Positions 34,975 through 44,519 of a stretch of DNA of 64,000 nt are shown here, piece by piece; the first letter of the stretch is position 1, and every line of letters starts with the position of its first letter. A program made the position numbers and the translations under genes. The notes beneath the pieces are model-generated. The model had not been told where the DNA came from. It was given only the letters and a program-made list of their open reading frames with translations, and did not search any database. Source of the DNA: Opitutaceae bacterium (GTDB lineage Bacteria; Verrucomicrobiota; Verrucomicrobiia; Opitutales; Opitutaceae); assembly GCA_030648295.1 (NCBI GenBank), contig JAUSID010000200.1, positions 25,421 to 89,420 of the forward strand, written 5' to 3'.

Positions 34975-37563
34975 ATGCCATCGCGCCCGAATCGGTTTCC
35001 GCTCGCCTGCTTCACACTGCTTTTCGGCGCCGTGCGCCTGGGGGCGGCGGAGCCGGGAGTTGACGTGCGCGCCCTCGTCGCGCGGTCCGATTTGCACTAT
35101 CCCGGTGCCGTCGAACGCAGCGAGGACGGGATGCCCATCGGCAACGGCCGGATGGGTTCGCTGGTCTGGACGACGCCCACGGCTCTCCACTTCCAGGTTA
35201 ACCGCAACGACGTCCAACCGATCAGCTGCGAGACGAGCAGTTTCTTCGAGCGGAATTCCGATTACATGGGCGGTTGTGGATTCGTGGATGTGGATCTCGG
35301 GATGGCGGGGGTTGACGTCTTCACGGCCCAAAACTCGCCGCAACACCTGTCGATTGCGGATGGCCTGCTCACGATTGCCGGTCGCGGCGTCACGGCACGA
35401 ATCGTGGCCTGGCCGCACCGCGACGTTTTCGCGATCGAACTCGATGATCGCCGCGCCATCCCGCAGCCGCTGGCCGTCAGCCTGCGGATGCTGCGTTATG
35501 CAGGGCAATATCACGCGGCACTCGAGACGCAGAACCGGAACCACATCGTCACCATCCGAACGCGACAGCACACCGCAACGTCGCAACTCCACATCCGCGG
35601 TGATCGCATCATCCTGACCCAGGAGTTCCGGGAGGGTGCGCATGTAGCGAAGTCGGCGGTCGCAATCGCCGTCGTTGGTCGCATGGCCAAAGCCACGTTT
35701 GTCCACGACGCCGAGGTCCGGTTGGCGGCACCCGCCGGCGCGGGTCGCGTCTCTATCCTGGTCGCGAGCGCCGCGACGCTGAACGCCGGCGACGACGTGA
35801 TCGCGGCCGCCCTGGCGGGGATCGATGCGACCGGCGGCCGGAGCTTCGACCAGCTTGCGTCCGAAACCGCGGGATGGTGGCGCGCGTTCTGGGCGCGCGG
35901 CTGGATCGAGCTCCACAGCCGCGACGGCGTCGCCGATTACGTGGCGGAGAACTACCACTATTACCTTTACCTCATGGGCGCGACTTCGCGGGGGCGATTT
36001 CCGACGAAGTTCAACGGCATGCTCTGGAACACGGCGGGCGACCTGAGGACGTGGGGCGCGCAGCACTGGTTCGCGAACCTGAGCTGCCTCTACGAGGCGC
36101 TCTTCGCCTCGAACCGGCTCGAATTGCTGGACCCCATGTTCGACATGTACTCGGGGATGTTCGACGCGGCGGCGGTCGCGGCGCGGCAGCAGTGGGGCAG
36201 CGAGGGTATCTACATTCCGGAGACAGTGTGGTTTGACGGGCTCGCGCGGCTGCCGGACGACGTCGCCGCGGAAATGCGCGAGCTGTACCTGCTGCGCAAA
36301 CCCTGGCCCCAGCGCTCGGACCGTTTCATGGCGTATGCGCGGACACGGCTGCCGCATTCGAGCCGCTGGAACTGGTGGGGCGGCGGCAGCTGGGTCGAAG
36401 GCAACTGGGCGCCGACGGAACGCGGGTTCGGCCCGTATGGCCCCGTGACCCACATTCTCGGCACGACCGCGAAGGTGGCGTATCTTTTCTGGCGCCGCTA
36501 CGAGTACACGCTCGACCGCGAATGGCTGAAGACGCGGGCGTATCCGATGATCAAGGGCGCAGCCGAGTTCTACCGGCATTTCCCCAACGTCCGGCGGGGC
36601 GAGGACGGCCGGATGCACATTCACCACGTGAACAGCAACGAGAGTGTCGTGGGCGCGCGCGACACCGATGAGGATCTCTCGGCGATGCGGGCGATTTTCG
36701 CGGTGGCGGGTCGCGCGGCAGAAATCCTCGACGTGGATCCGGAGTTGCGCGGCCAGTGGACGGAGTTTCTGGGCCGGCTGGCGCCGCTGCCGACCAGTTC
36801 GGATTCCGATGCGATCAAGCCGGCGGACTACACGGGGCCGCGGGTGTTCGTCCGCGGACGCACCCCGGTGGTGAACGGCCGCGGCTTCACGCCCGATGGC
36901 AACAGCCTGCCGATGTGGTTTTTCGACCTGTGCAATCTCGACTCGCGTGACGCCGACATGACTGCGCTCGCGAACGCGACGTTCGACCGGGCATTGCGCG
37001 GTGGGCCGCCGAGCGCGGACACGCCGGTCGGAGTGCTCTCGAAAATTGCCATCGCGGGCGCGGCGCTCGGCCGCGTCGATGCCACCCGCCACCTGATCCC
37101 AAACCAGATGCGCTCGCTCACGGCGGAACGCGAAGGCGCCTATCGCGGGGGCCGGCCGTTGTTGAACCGGTTGTCGCTGCGCGAAGGTCACCAGGCATTC
37201 GACGCCCAACGGCTTGGCCGCGCGGCGGAAGCTCTGCAACTCGCGCTGCTGAACAGCTCACCGCCCGGGCCGGCACAGGAACCGGCCATCCGGCTCTTTG
37301 CGGCCTGGCCGGCGGAATGGGATGCCACGTTCATGCTGCGCGCGCGCGGTGGTTTCGTGATCACCGCGGCGCACAAGGACGGACGTATCGGGTCTGCGGA
37401 GATCCATTCAGAGGCAGGCGCCGCCTGCCGGCTCCACAATCCGTGGCCCGGCAAAGAAGTGACCTTGACGCGTGATGGCACAACGACAGGGCGCATTCGC
37501 GGGGCGCTGCTGGTTTTTCCCACGCGTATCGGCGAAAGGGTGCGGCTCGAACGCGCCAACTGA
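34975..37563 (+). CDS. Secreted glycoside hydrolase, GH95-like (alpha/alpha)6 enzyme
   Basis: An 862-residue protein with a signal peptide (FPLACFTLLFGAVRLGAA). An N-terminal beta-sandwich (residues 25-270: DGMPIGNGRMGSLVWTTP, LHFQVNRNDVQP) leads into a helical barrel (FPTKFNGMLWNTAGDLRTWG; LSCLYEALFASNRLELLDPM; RWNWWGGGSWVEGNWAPTERG) and a C-terminal beta domain (ATFMLRARGGFVITAAHKDG). This layout matches GH95 alpha-L-fucosidase/galactosidase relatives and DUF5703-type proteins. An upstream in-frame extension is repeat-like, so the ATG at 34975 before the signal peptide is chosen. Substrate probably a fucosylated or galactosylated polysaccharide, unproven. Confidence 0.75.
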   Translation: MPSRPNRFPLACFTLLFGAVRLGAAEPGVDVRALVARSDLHYPGAVERSEDGMPIGNGRMGSLVWTTPTALHFQVNRNDVQPISCETSSFFERNSDYMGGCGFVDVDLGMAGVDVFTAQNSPQHLSIADGLLTIAGRGVTARIVAWPHRDVFAIELDDRRAIPQPLAVSLRMLRYAGQYHAALETQNRNHIVTIRTRQHTATSQLHIRGDRIILTQEFREGAHVAKSAVAIAVVGRMAKATFVHDAEVRLAAPAGAGRVSILVASAATLNAGDDVIAAALAGIDATGGRSFDQLASETAGWWRAFWARGWIELHSRDGVADYVAENYHYYLYLMGATSRGRFPTKFNGMLWNTAGDLRTWGAQHWFANLSCLYEALFASNRLELLDPMFDMYSGMFDAAAVAARQQWGSEGIYIPETVWFDGLARLPDDVAAEMRELYLLRKPWPQRSDRFMAYARTRLPHSSRWNWWGGGSWVEGNWAPTERGFGPYGPVTHILGTTAKVAYLFWRRYEYTLDREWLKTRAYPMIKGAAEFYRHFPNVRRGEDGRMHIHHVNSNESVVGARDTDEDLSAMRAIFAVAGRAAEILDVDPELRGQWTEFLGRLAPLPTSSDSDAIKPADYTGPRVFVRGRTPVVNGRGFTPDGNSLPMWFFDLCNLDSRDADMTALANATFDRALRGGPPSADTPVGVLSKIAIAGAALGRVDATRHLIPNQMRSLTAEREGAYRGGRPLLNRLSLREGHQAFDAQRLGRAAEALQLALLNSSPPGPAQEPAIRLFAAWPAEWDATFMLRARGGFVITAAHKDGRIGSAEIHSEAGAACRLHNPWPGKEVTLTRDGTTTGRIRGALLVFPTRIGERVRLERAN

Positions 37564-37756
37564 ATTGGACGCGGGTGCTGGCTGCCGAATGTGTCAGCGC
37601 GGATTTTCGGGATTCGACACGAGCATCGTGCGGCTCAAGTGCAGCACGGACCGGGATGTCGAACCATCTGCGGCTGGAAGCCGCAGCCACTTTGCCGGAA
37701 GAATAGCGGCCGCCGCGCGCGAGCGCGGCGGCCGCCCCAGTGCGAACCGCCGCCAA

Positions 37757-37966
37757 TCACGCGGCGAGTCCGAAACGTTCACCCCGCAATCGCGCCCGGA
37801 CATTGGAGGTGGAAAGGAATCCGCCGCACGTGCGGGTGTAGTCGGAGAAAACGATGGCGACGAGTCCGGCGGAGAACAGGATCGAGCCGCCAACGGCAAA
37901 GCTCAGCGGCAACACGACAAACGCGGCGAGCGCGGCAACGAAAGCGAGGGCAGGAAGGGATTTCAT
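37757..37966 (-). CDS. Small membrane protein
   Basis: A 69-residue protein starting MKSLPALAFVAALAAFVVLP with two hydrophobic helices (the second SILFSAGLVAIVFSDYT) and a short basic C-terminus (NVRARLRGERFGLAA). The arrangement suggests an inner-membrane hairpin. Function unknown. It lies just downstream of sdhB on the same strand, separated by a hairpin. Confidence 0.6.
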   Translation of the reverse strand: MKSLPALAFVAALAAFVVLPLSFAVGGSILFSAGLVAIVFSDYTRTCGGFLSTSNVRARLRGERFGLAA

Positions 37967-38016
37967 CGGAGGAATTGTGATGCCTCCAAAACCCGACTCG
38001 CCCCGAAAAGTTACAT

Positions 38017-38042
38017 GAGTTTTCCGCCGCCGCGGAAAACTC
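38017..38042 (-). terminator. Stem-loop at the end of sdhB
   Basis: GAGTTTTCCG/CGGAAAACTC pairs perfectly with one further inner C-G pair. It overlaps the sdhB stop codon. There is no long T-run, so it may be an mRNA-end hairpin or weak terminator. Confidence 0.5.
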
Positions 38043-38850
38043 AGGCCGATCCGCCGACGCTCACCGATTCCGGAGAGAGGCCGCTGCGAATCACGGCCTT
38101 CAGGTAATCGCGATTCATCCGCGCGATGAAGTCGTGCGAAATCAATTTCGGACAGGCGGCGCTGCACTCGTAGAAATTCGTGCAGTTCCCAAAGCCGAGT
38201 TCGTCCATCTTCTGGACCATCGAGAGCACGCGGCGATCACGCTCGGCCTGTCCCTGCGGCAGCAGACCGAGGTGCGACACCTTCGCGGCGACAAACAGCA
38301 TCGCGCTCGCGTTCTTGCAGGCAGCGACGCACGCGCCGCATCCGATGCAGGTCGCCGCGTCCATCGCGAGATCCGCGTCTCCCTTCGGGATGGGAGTCGC
38401 GTTTGCGTCCGGCGCCGATCCCGCACGCGCGGTGATGAAGCCACCCGCCTGCTGAATCTGGTCGAACGCGGAACGATCCGTGATCAGGTCCTTGATCACC
38501 GGAAACGGCCGGGCGCGGAAAGGCTCGACCGTGACAATATCACCATCGCGGAAGCTGCGCATGTACACCTGGCAGGTGGCGATCCCAACGCCCGGGCCAT
38601 GCGGCTTGCCGTTGATCGTGGCCGAACACGTGCCGCAGATGCCCTCGCGGCAGTCGTGCGCAAACGCGATCGGCTCCTCGCCCTTCGTCGTCAGCTCGTC
38701 GTTCACGACGTCGAGCATCTCGAGGAACGACATGTTTGGGTTCAGGTTGGCCGACTGGTAGTCGACGAACTTGCCGGGCTGTTTCGGGCCGGCCTGGCGC
38801 CAGACGCGCAGGGTGATGGAAATCGGCGAGGAGGTATTTTCGGCAACCAT
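38041..38850 (-). CDS. sdhB: Succinate dehydrogenase/fumarate reductase iron-sulfur subunit
   Basis: A 269-residue SdhB/FrdB. The [2Fe-2S] site is [15 protein letters not shown] (about residues 67-81), the [4Fe-4S] site [12 protein letters not shown] near 167, and the [3Fe-4S]/third-site cysteines [13 protein letters not shown] near 221. It passes electrons from the flavoprotein to quinone at the membrane anchor. It follows sdhC and sdhA on the same strand, but with a foreign ORF6N gene in between; its ATG lies only 14 bases after that gene's stop. Confidence 0.95.
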   Translation of the reverse strand: MVAENTSSPISITLRVWRQAGPKQPGKFVDYQSANLNPNMSFLEMLDVVNDELTTKGEEPIAFAHDCREGICGTCSATINGKPHGPGVGIATCQVYMRSFRDGDIVTVEPFRARPFPVIKDLITDRSAFDQIQQAGGFITARAGSAPDANATPIPKGDADLAMDAATCIGCGACVAACKNASAMLFVAAKVSHLGLLPQGQAERDRRVLSMVQKMDELGFGNCTNFYECSAACPKLISHDFIARMNRDYLKAVIRSGLSPESVSVGGSA

Positions 38851-38864
38851 GGTCGGAAAGGGGG

Positions 38865-39554
38865 TCAGGCGATCGCTTTTGTTTTCGTCGGATGCGGCAC
38901 TCGGTCTTTCGCCGGCCGCAATGCGGGAATACGAGTGTGAAAACCGAGTTCGCGATTTCGGCGCGGCACGGAAGGCTCCATCAGTTCGCGAATCGCTTCG
39001 AATACCACTTTGAACTGTTCGTCGTATTTGCTTTCGAGCTCCGCCAGTTTGGCCGCGAGATCCGCATTTGACGCGATGAGCTGCCGCAGCCGGACGAACG
39101 CGCGCATGATTCCGATGTTCATCGCGATCGCGCGGGGAGAATTCAGTAACCCGGAGAGCATCGCGACACCCTGCTCGGTGAAGGCGTAAGGCAGGTAGCG
39201 GCGTCCGCCTGTGCCAATGCGCTTTGAGGTCACAAATTGTGACCTCAGAATGCCTTTGATATTCAGCGGCTTGACGCTGTTTTCGCTTCTTGCGGTCACA
39301 AATTGTGACCGCACGAGAACCTCTGCCTCAGCCTCGGTAAGCTGAAACATGAAATCAGAAGGAAATCGCTCATGATTGCGCCGGGCCGATTGGTTTAACG
39401 CCTTGGTCGCGACGCCATAGAACTCTGCGAGATCACTATCGAGGATCACCTTTTCGCCCCGAATCAGGTAAATTCGCGACTCAATCCGCTCCGCCGGAAT
39501 TAACGCAGCGGAACCCTCAACGAAAACACCAGATTGGTCGGTTGAAGATGTCAC
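38865..39554 (-). CDS. ORF6N-domain DNA-binding protein inserted in the sdh operon
   Basis: A 229-residue protein. The KilA-N/ORF6N domain spans about residues 20-130: [61 protein letters not shown] and [21 protein letters not shown] coiled region and a basic tail follow. RSQFVT occurs twice (near 83 and 104), each encoded over a GGTCACAAATTGTGACC palindrome. ORF6N domains are common in phage and mobile-element regulators. The GTG start at 39554 lies inside a third related dyad (39551-39563). It splits sdhA from sdhB and is probably co-transcribed with them. Confidence 0.88.
   Translation of the reverse strand: MTSSTDQSGVFVEGSAALIPAERIESRIYLIRGEKVILDSDLAEFYGVATKALNQSARRNHERFPSDFMFQLTEAEAEVLVRSQFVTARSENSVKPLNIKGILRSQFVTSKRIGTGGRRYLPYAFTEQGVAMLSGLLNSPRAIAMNIGIMRAFVRLRQLIASNADLAAKLAELESKYDEQFKVVFEAIRELMEPSVPRRNRELGFHTRIPALRPAKDRVPHPTKTKAIA
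39225..39247. promoter_or_regulatory. Palindrome within the ORF6N gene, site 1
   Basis: A 23-bp dyad with core GGTCACAAATTGTGACC, perfect except for the unpaired central A. It is inside coding sequence and encodes the second RSQFVTS. It could be an operator for the encoded protein or a recombination scar. Confidence 0.55.
39291..39313. promoter_or_regulatory. Palindrome within the ORF6N gene, site 2
   Basis: A second 23-bp dyad with the same 17-base core and different outer bases (TGC/GCA instead of TGA/TCA), compensated on both arms. It encodes the first RSQFVTA. Confidence 0.55.
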
Positions 39555-39563
39555 ATTCTGTGA
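39551..39563. promoter_or_regulatory. Dyad overlapping the ORF6N start codon
   Basis: TCACATTCTGTGA has the same TCACA-N3-TGTGA geometry as the two internal palindromes and covers the GTG start at 39554. Confidence 0.45.
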
Positions 39564-39575
39564 TGATTTCGTGGT

Positions 39576-39602
39576 GGATCCTTCGCTGCGCTCAGGATGA
39601 CG
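39576..39602. repeat. GGATCCTTCGCTGCGCTCAG dispersed repeat
   Basis: GGATCCTTCGCTGCGCTCAG followed by GATGAC, with ATCCT/AGGAT ends, is a sequence type found dispersed between genes in many bacteria. It sits exactly between the sdhA stop and the ORF6N start, marking the insertion junction. Confidence 0.5.
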
Positions 39603-39614
39603 CGCTGGCGCGCT

Positions 39615-41537
39615 TCACTTGTAGCTGCGGACGCTGGGCTTCACGAATTCGAAGTTCAGCGGTTCGACGTTGCGGAGAGGCGCCTTGCCCTCGCCCTGAT
39701 ATTCCCAGGCCGCGACGTGCGCGAACTTCTCGTCGTCGCGTTTGCACTCACCGTCGGGGTACTGGAATTCCTCGCGAAAATGGCTGCCGCAGCTCTCCTC
39801 GCGGGTCAGTGCGTCGAGACACAGCAACTCGCCGAGTTCCATGTAATCAGCCACGCGAGCCGCCTGCTCCAACGACTGGTTCAGCGTGTCGGCCGAGCCC
39901 GGCACGCGGACATTCGCCCAGAATTCCTGCCGCAGCGCCGGAATCTCCTGCAGCGCCTTTTCGAGCCCCGCCTTGGTGCGCGCCATGCCGCAATAATCCC
40001 ACATGATCTTTCCGAGCCGCTTGTGAAAATGGCTCACCGGCTGCCGGCCCTTGTTGTCGAGCAGCCGCTTCGTGATCGCGGTGACATTGTCGGCGGCCGC
40101 CTTGAACTCGGGCCCGTCGGCACTCGGACGTGAGCCGGGCTTCTGGGTCGCGAGATAATCGCCGATCGTATACGGAATGACGAAGTAGCCATCGGCCAGA
40201 CCCTGCATGAGCGCGGATGCGCCGAGCCGGTTCGCGCCGTGGTCGGAGAAGTTGGCTTCGCCCAGCACGAACAGCCCCGGGATGTTCGACATCATGTTGT
40301 AGTCGACCCAGAGCCCGCCCATCACGTAGTGCGAGGCGGGGTAGATCCGCATCGGCGTGCGATAGGCGTTTTCCGCCGTGATCTCGTGGTAGATGTCGAA
40401 GAGATTGCCGTAGCGCTCGCGCACCATCGCCTCGCCCAGCCGCTTGATTGCATCGGCAAAATCGAGGTAGACGCCGCGCCCGCCCTGGCCCACGCCGCGA
40501 CCCTCGTCGCACACGCGCTTGGCCGCCCGCGAGGAAATGTCGCGCGGCGCCAGGTTACCAAAACTCGGATACATGCGTTCGAGGTAGTAGTCGCGATCGG
40601 CCTCGGCAATCGAGCCCGGCTCCTTCGCGCAGTCCTCCTTCCGTTTCGGCACCCAGATCCGGCCGTCATTGCGCAGCGACTCGGACATCAGCGTGAGCTT
40701 TGACTGGTACTCGCCGCTCACCGGGATGCACGTCGGGTGAATCTGGGTGAAGCACGGATTGGCGAAGCACGCGCCGCGCTTGTACGCCCGCCAGATCGCG
40801 GTGGCGTTGCAGCCGATGGCGTTGGTGGAGAGATTGAAGACGTTGCCGTAGCCGCCGGTCGCGACGATGACGGCATCGGCCGCATGACGCTCGATGGCCC
40901 CGGTGATGAGATCGCGGGTGATGATGCCCTTTGCCTGACCGTTCACCAGGACGAGATCGAGCATCTCGCTGCGGTTGTGCATCTCGACGAGTCCCTCGGC
41001 GATCGCGCGCGACAGCGCCGAGTAGGCGCCGAGCAGCAGCTGCTGGCCGGTCTGGCCGCGGGCGTAGAATGTGCGCGAGACCTGCGCACCCCCGAAGGAA
41101 CGGTTCGCGAGCAGCCCGCCGTATTCGCGGGCGAACGGCACGCCCTGCGCCACGCACTGATCAATGATGTTGACCGACACCTCCGCGAGCCGGTGGACGT
41201 TGGCCTCGCGCGAGCGGTAGTCGCCGCCCTTGATCGTGTCGTAAAAGAGACGATACACGCTGTCGCCGTCGTTCTGGTAATTCTTCGCCGCGTTGATGCC
41301 GCCCTGCGCGGCGATCGAGTGCGCCCGGCGCGGGCTGTCGTGAAACACGAAGTTCCTCACCCGGTAGCCGAGTTCGGCGAGCGTCGACGCCGCCGAGGCG
41401 CCAGCGAGGCCCGCGCCCACCACGATGATGTCGTATTTCCGCTTGTTGGCGGGATTGACCAGCTTGATGTCCGCCTTGTGCTTCCGCCACTTGTCAGCGA
41501 GCGGGCCGGAGGGGACTTTGGATTCGAGGGTGGCCAT
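39615..41537 (-). CDS. sdhA: Succinate dehydrogenase/fumarate reductase flavoprotein subunit
   Basis: A 640-residue flavoprotein of the quinone-linked type found with single-subunit cytochrome b anchors. The FAD-binding motif is [21 protein letters not shown] near residues 37-57. The covalent-FAD histidine region is [14 protein letters not shown], active-site segments are [10 protein letters not shown] and [12 protein letters not shown], and [19 protein letters not shown] binds FAD. It oxidises succinate or reduces fumarate. It lies 18 bases downstream of sdhC on the same strand. Confidence 0.95.
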   Translation of the reverse strand: MATLESKVPSGPLADKWRKHKADIKLVNPANKRKYDIIVVGAGLAGASAASTLAELGYRVRNFVFHDSPRRAHSIAAQGGINAAKNYQNDGDSVYRLFYDTIKGGDYRSREANVHRLAEVSVNIIDQCVAQGVPFAREYGGLLANRSFGGAQVSRTFYARGQTGQQLLLGAYSALSRAIAEGLVEMHNRSEMLDLVLVNGQAKGIITRDLITGAIERHAADAVIVATGGYGNVFNLSTNAIGCNATAIWRAYKRGACFANPCFTQIHPTCIPVSGEYQSKLTLMSESLRNDGRIWVPKRKEDCAKEPGSIAEADRDYYLERMYPSFGNLAPRDISSRAAKRVCDEGRGVGQGGRGVYLDFADAIKRLGEAMVRERYGNLFDIYHEITAENAYRTPMRIYPASHYVMGGLWVDYNMMSNIPGLFVLGEANFSDHGANRLGASALMQGLADGYFVIPYTIGDYLATQKPGSRPSADGPEFKAAADNVTAITKRLLDNKGRQPVSHFHKRLGKIMWDYCGMARTKAGLEKALQEIPALRQEFWANVRVPGSADTLNQSLEQAARVADYMELGELLCLDALTREESCGSHFREEFQYPDGECKRDDEKFAHVAAWEYQGEGKAPLRNVEPLNFEFVKPSVRSYK

Positions 41538-41555
41538 GACGGAAAGCGGAGGAGG

Positions 41556-42326
41556 TTAGCGTTGCGCCGCGGCGACGCTGGCGGTGCGGGGTTGCAGTTT
41601 GCCGAGCAGCACCGCGCCGGGAATCGCCAGGTTGCCGACGAAATACACGAGGCAGAATGCCAGCGCGACCGTGCGAAGGCCCGCGGACCAGCGGCTGGAG
41701 CGGACGCCCAGCGTCTGGAACATGCTGTCGAAGCCGTGCAGCAGGTGAAAGCTCAGCAGCCCGACCGCCACGATGTAGAATCCGGATACCACCGCATTCT
41801 GGAATCCCAGGATGACCATGCTGTGCACATCGTCCACCTCCGTGCCGGCGTTCACGACCGGGAAGCCGGCAAACCGATACTCGTGCTGCATTGTGTAGTG
41901 CTTCAGGTTGTCCTTGAACGTGTCCTTCTGCGCCGCGCCCCACGTGAAATGCGCCAGGTGATAAAGCACGAACGCGAGGACGACGTAACCTGTCAGCCGC
42001 ATGGTGCGCGATGCGAGCGTCGCCCGGATGGTGTGCTTGACCGCGTAGGGTTCGGGACCGCGCGCGGCCTTGTTCTCGAGCGTCAGGACCGTAGCCGCCC
42101 AGATGTGGATGACCACGCACACGAGCAGGACGATGCGAGCGACCCAGAGCAGAGGGCCGAGCTGGCGCAGGAATTGCGCATACCCGTTGATGTGATCAGG
42201 ATCCTGAAACACCTGCAGGTTGCCAACCAGGTGGCCGATGACGAAGCCGATGAGGATCAACCCGGTGATCGCCATGAGGATCTTGCGGCCAATCGAAGAG
42301 CGAAAGAGCGAGCCAACAAAGTTCAT
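41556..42326 (-). CDS. sdhC: Succinate dehydrogenase cytochrome b subunit
   Basis: A 256-residue membrane anchor with five helices, of the B. subtilis/W. succinogenes dihaem type. Histidines in the first (GLILIGFVIGHLVGNLQVF), second (VCVVIHIWAATVL), third (VLYHLAHFTWGA) and fourth (LLSFHLLHGFDSMFQTLG) helices are candidates for haem ligation. It is the first gene of the sdhCAB set. The ATG at 42326 gives a normal start (MNFVGSLFRSSIGRKILMAI); a longer frame upstream is not homologous. Confidence 0.92.
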   Translation of the reverse strand: MNFVGSLFRSSIGRKILMAITGLILIGFVIGHLVGNLQVFQDPDHINGYAQFLRQLGPLLWVARIVLLVCVVIHIWAATVLTLENKAARGPEPYAVKHTIRATLASRTMRLTGYVVLAFVLYHLAHFTWGAAQKDTFKDNLKHYTMQHEYRFAGFPVVNAGTEVDDVHSMVILGFQNAVVSGFYIVAVGLLSFHLLHGFDSMFQTLGVRSSRWSAGLRTVALAFCLVYFVGNLAIPGAVLLGKLQPRTASVAAAQR

Positions 42327-42496
42327 CGGAATAATCGAAAGCGGGGCAACGACGCAAAAGCGGCGCAAAAAATTCCATGACCGCCGCCATGAAGTAAAGG
42401 CATGGCACTGGCATACCACGCTTATTAGGGTGCCTAAAAGTCTGGATATCCCGCGCTATCGGAACGCGGGTGCCGATTTCAGGGCCCGGCCGAAAA

Positions 42497-43873
42497 TCAA
42501 GCCGGTTTCGTCGCCGGCAGCACCTTCAGGAGCGAGAATTTTCCGCTCGCCGCGGGCGCGATGACCCGGCGGCGGAACGCGTTGACCCGTGCGCCATCGC
42601 CCAGCATCGCCGCGAGCGGCGTTTCGAGTTCGCGATGCGCCGGCGCGTGGTCGGCCACGTAATGGAAGTCCCAGCGCGTCTCGCCCGTCTGAACCAGCAT
42701 GTAGTGCCAGCACGCAAATCCCGCCGGCAGCGCCGCATCGATGTCCGCCGGTGACACGAGCGATCCATTGGCCCGAAAATGCAGGTTGCTCTCGCGGCCA
42801 AGCAGCCGAAATCCGTGCGGAAGCTTCTGCACGATGTCGCCGGTGTGGTAACGCAGCAATGGCATCGCCTCGCGATCGCGGGTCGTGACGTAAATCTGGA
42901 AAATCCCGCTCGTCCCTCGCTGGGCTACCGAGGCGCCATTGGCTCTGCCGGCCGCCGAACCGTTGGCACCAGCGTGCGCTTCGTGCCCAAGGTGATCCTG
43001 GCGGCGCGGGGAGCTTTGCCAATGGCGCCACGGCACAAGCTCGACGAACGCGTTCGCGTCGATGACCTGCGAGTTGTCCTTGAACGCCTCGCCGACGAAG
43101 AGGTATCCGGCTTCGGTCGAACCATACAGGTCCACCTGTGGGACCGGAAAGACCTCGGCGATTCGAGCGCCATGCTGAAGGCTCGCCTTGCCATAGGTGA
43201 GAATCACCGCACGCAAGCTGGGGATACGGACGCCGCGCTTCTTCGCCGCGCGCGCGAGCAGCGAGAGATAGACCGGCTCGCCCTCGAGAATCTCGGGCCG
43301 TGTCGCCTGAAGCTCGAGGACGATGCGGTCCCATTCACGCTCCGGAAACGCGAAGGGATCGCTCGAAAGATTCAGGTACACCACGCCGTCGAAATAACGG
43401 TGCGGAAAGGGATGATCCTCGTACGGGCAGAGGTTGCTGGAGCACCCGACCGGCGCGAGAACGCACTTGCGGTGCGGCCGGCCCACGAACTCGCGCAGAA
43501 TCGGCGACGCAAGGTACGCGCGTTCCGTCTGCGCGTTCCACCAACCCTCCTCCATGATCACCGTCATCGGCGCCTGGGTCGTGCCGCCGGTGCTTTCGTA
43601 TTCGAAGCGCTTGGTCTGAAAGCCGCGCTCGACTTCGCCGTAGTCGACGAAGAACGCCTGGTGGCCGCGCTCGATGATTTCCTGCTTCGAAAGCGCGGGG
43701 ATCTCGCGGAAACACGACCACTGGAGCGGTTCCGGATGGAGCGGAAACCGCTGCGGATAAAGGGGGCTGCGCGCGTAAATGCGCCGGACCTCCCGTTCCA
43801 GCGCGGTCGGAACGAAGTCAGTTGTCGCGTGACCGAGCGACTCCGGAGCGTTGGCGAAAGTGGGAACGGACAT
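42497..43873 (-). CDS. PaaK-like adenylate-forming enzyme (phenylacetate-CoA ligase/CapK family)
   Basis: A 458-residue ANL-superfamily protein. AMP-binding motifs are ESTGGTTQAPMTV near residue 93 (P-loop-like), VDLYGSTEAGYLF near 243 and LLRYHTGDIVQKLP near 345. The early LYPQRFPLHPEPLQW and ALSKQEI fit CapK/PaaK-like proteins acting in CoA activation or, near polysaccharide genes, surface modification. An insertion near residues 285-320 is Ala/Gly/Gln-rich and looks low-complexity. It is 170 bases upstream of sdhC with no clear functional link. Substrate unknown. Confidence 0.8.
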   Translation of the reverse strand: MSVPTFANAPESLGHATTDFVPTALEREVRRIYARSPLYPQRFPLHPEPLQWSCFREIPALSKQEIIERGHQAFFVDYGEVERGFQTKRFEYESTGGTTQAPMTVIMEEGWWNAQTERAYLASPILREFVGRPHRKCVLAPVGCSSNLCPYEDHPFPHRYFDGVVYLNLSSDPFAFPEREWDRIVLELQATRPEILEGEPVYLSLLARAAKKRGVRIPSLRAVILTYGKASLQHGARIAEVFPVPQVDLYGSTEAGYLFVGEAFKDNSQVIDANAFVELVPWRHWQSSPRRQDHLGHEAHAGANGSAAGRANGASVAQRGTSGIFQIYVTTRDREAMPLLRYHTGDIVQKLPHGFRLLGRESNLHFRANGSLVSPADIDAALPAGFACWHYMLVQTGETRWDFHYVADHAPAHRELETPLAAMLGDGARVNAFRRRVIAPAASGKFSLLKVLPATKPA

Positions 43874-44066
43874 CAGTGGGTTTCCCGTTGCAGGAAATCG
43901 GGTGAACTCCCGATGTCAAACGCCCGCCGGCCGCCGCAGCGTGGCCCCGAATCCTGCATGACGCGCCGGAGCAGCGGTTTGGCGGCGCATGGCGACCAGA
44001 AGGCTCACTTTGGGAATTGCAGTGCAGTTTCCAGTGCAGAGTGGTTCAGCCGTCGACAGGCGGAAC

Positions 44067-44168
44067 GATCGTTGGACCGGAGGATGCAGCGTCGTCTCCT
44101 ACGCTGCTACCGGTACCGATCGCTGAACCGGACCATCCAGCGTCGTTACCTCCGCTGCTACGGGGACC
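44067..44168. repeat. 51-bp imperfect tandem duplication
   Basis: Units 44067-44117 and 44118-44168 align end to end with about ten differences; shared blocks include CCAGCGTCGT/GCAGCGTCGT and CGCTGCTACSG. In translation one minus-strand frame repeats PVAAE-TTL-PVQRS. The 646-bp gap 43874-44519 otherwise holds only dispersed repeats. Confidence 0.75.
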
Positions 44169-44250
44169 GCGCCAAACAGGGTGCTCGAGGCCTCGCTGTC
44201 GATGAAGTAATTGGCCGTGAGCCCGTCGAACCGGCTCAGGGCCCCGAGCC

Positions 44251-44345
44251 TTGTCGCGGGGCAGCCGCAGATTCGGTCGGATTGGCGATCGGCATTTCTC
44301 TGCGGGCGAGACGCCCGCGCTCCCAGGTGACGCACGCTGTTTCCT
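44251..44345. repeat. Dispersed composite repeat, copy C (one end)
   Basis: It contains gcagattcggtcggattggc, then GCGGGCGAGACGCCCGCGCT followed by CCCAGGTGACGCACGCTG. The left CCTGGGAGC end seen in copies A and B is missing. Confidence 0.7.
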
Positions 44346-44346
44346 A

Positions 44347-44516
44347 GTGGGAAACCGCGAATGAACGCGAATGGACGCGAATTACAGAGTGGGTGACGGA
44401 ATATTGCCGACTCGAATTCCAGGTTACCGTTTGGTGGAGCGTTTCGATATTCCCCTCGGGATCCGGTTTCCATTCGCGTTAATTGGCGTTCATTCGCGGT
44501 TGGGCTGAATTGTCAC
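44347..44516. repeat. CGCGAATG-type inverted repeat pair, copy 2
   Basis: The left end ACCGCGAATGAACGCGAATG and right end TTGGCGTTCATTCGCGGTT enclose about 120 bases. As at 34603, it lies right beside a composite repeat and just ahead of a gene end. Confidence 0.7.
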
Positions 44517-44519
44517 GGT

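Noticed and set aside
34963..37239. A 758-codon minus-strand frame opposite the GH95-like gene
   Set aside because: The plus strand has a signal peptide and hydrolase motifs. The minus frame is Arg/His/Val-rich and has none.
42779..44347. A 522-codon plus-strand frame opposite the PaaK-like gene
   Set aside because: It is antisense to a gene with clear AMP-binding motifs and reads through repeats; no recognisable domain.
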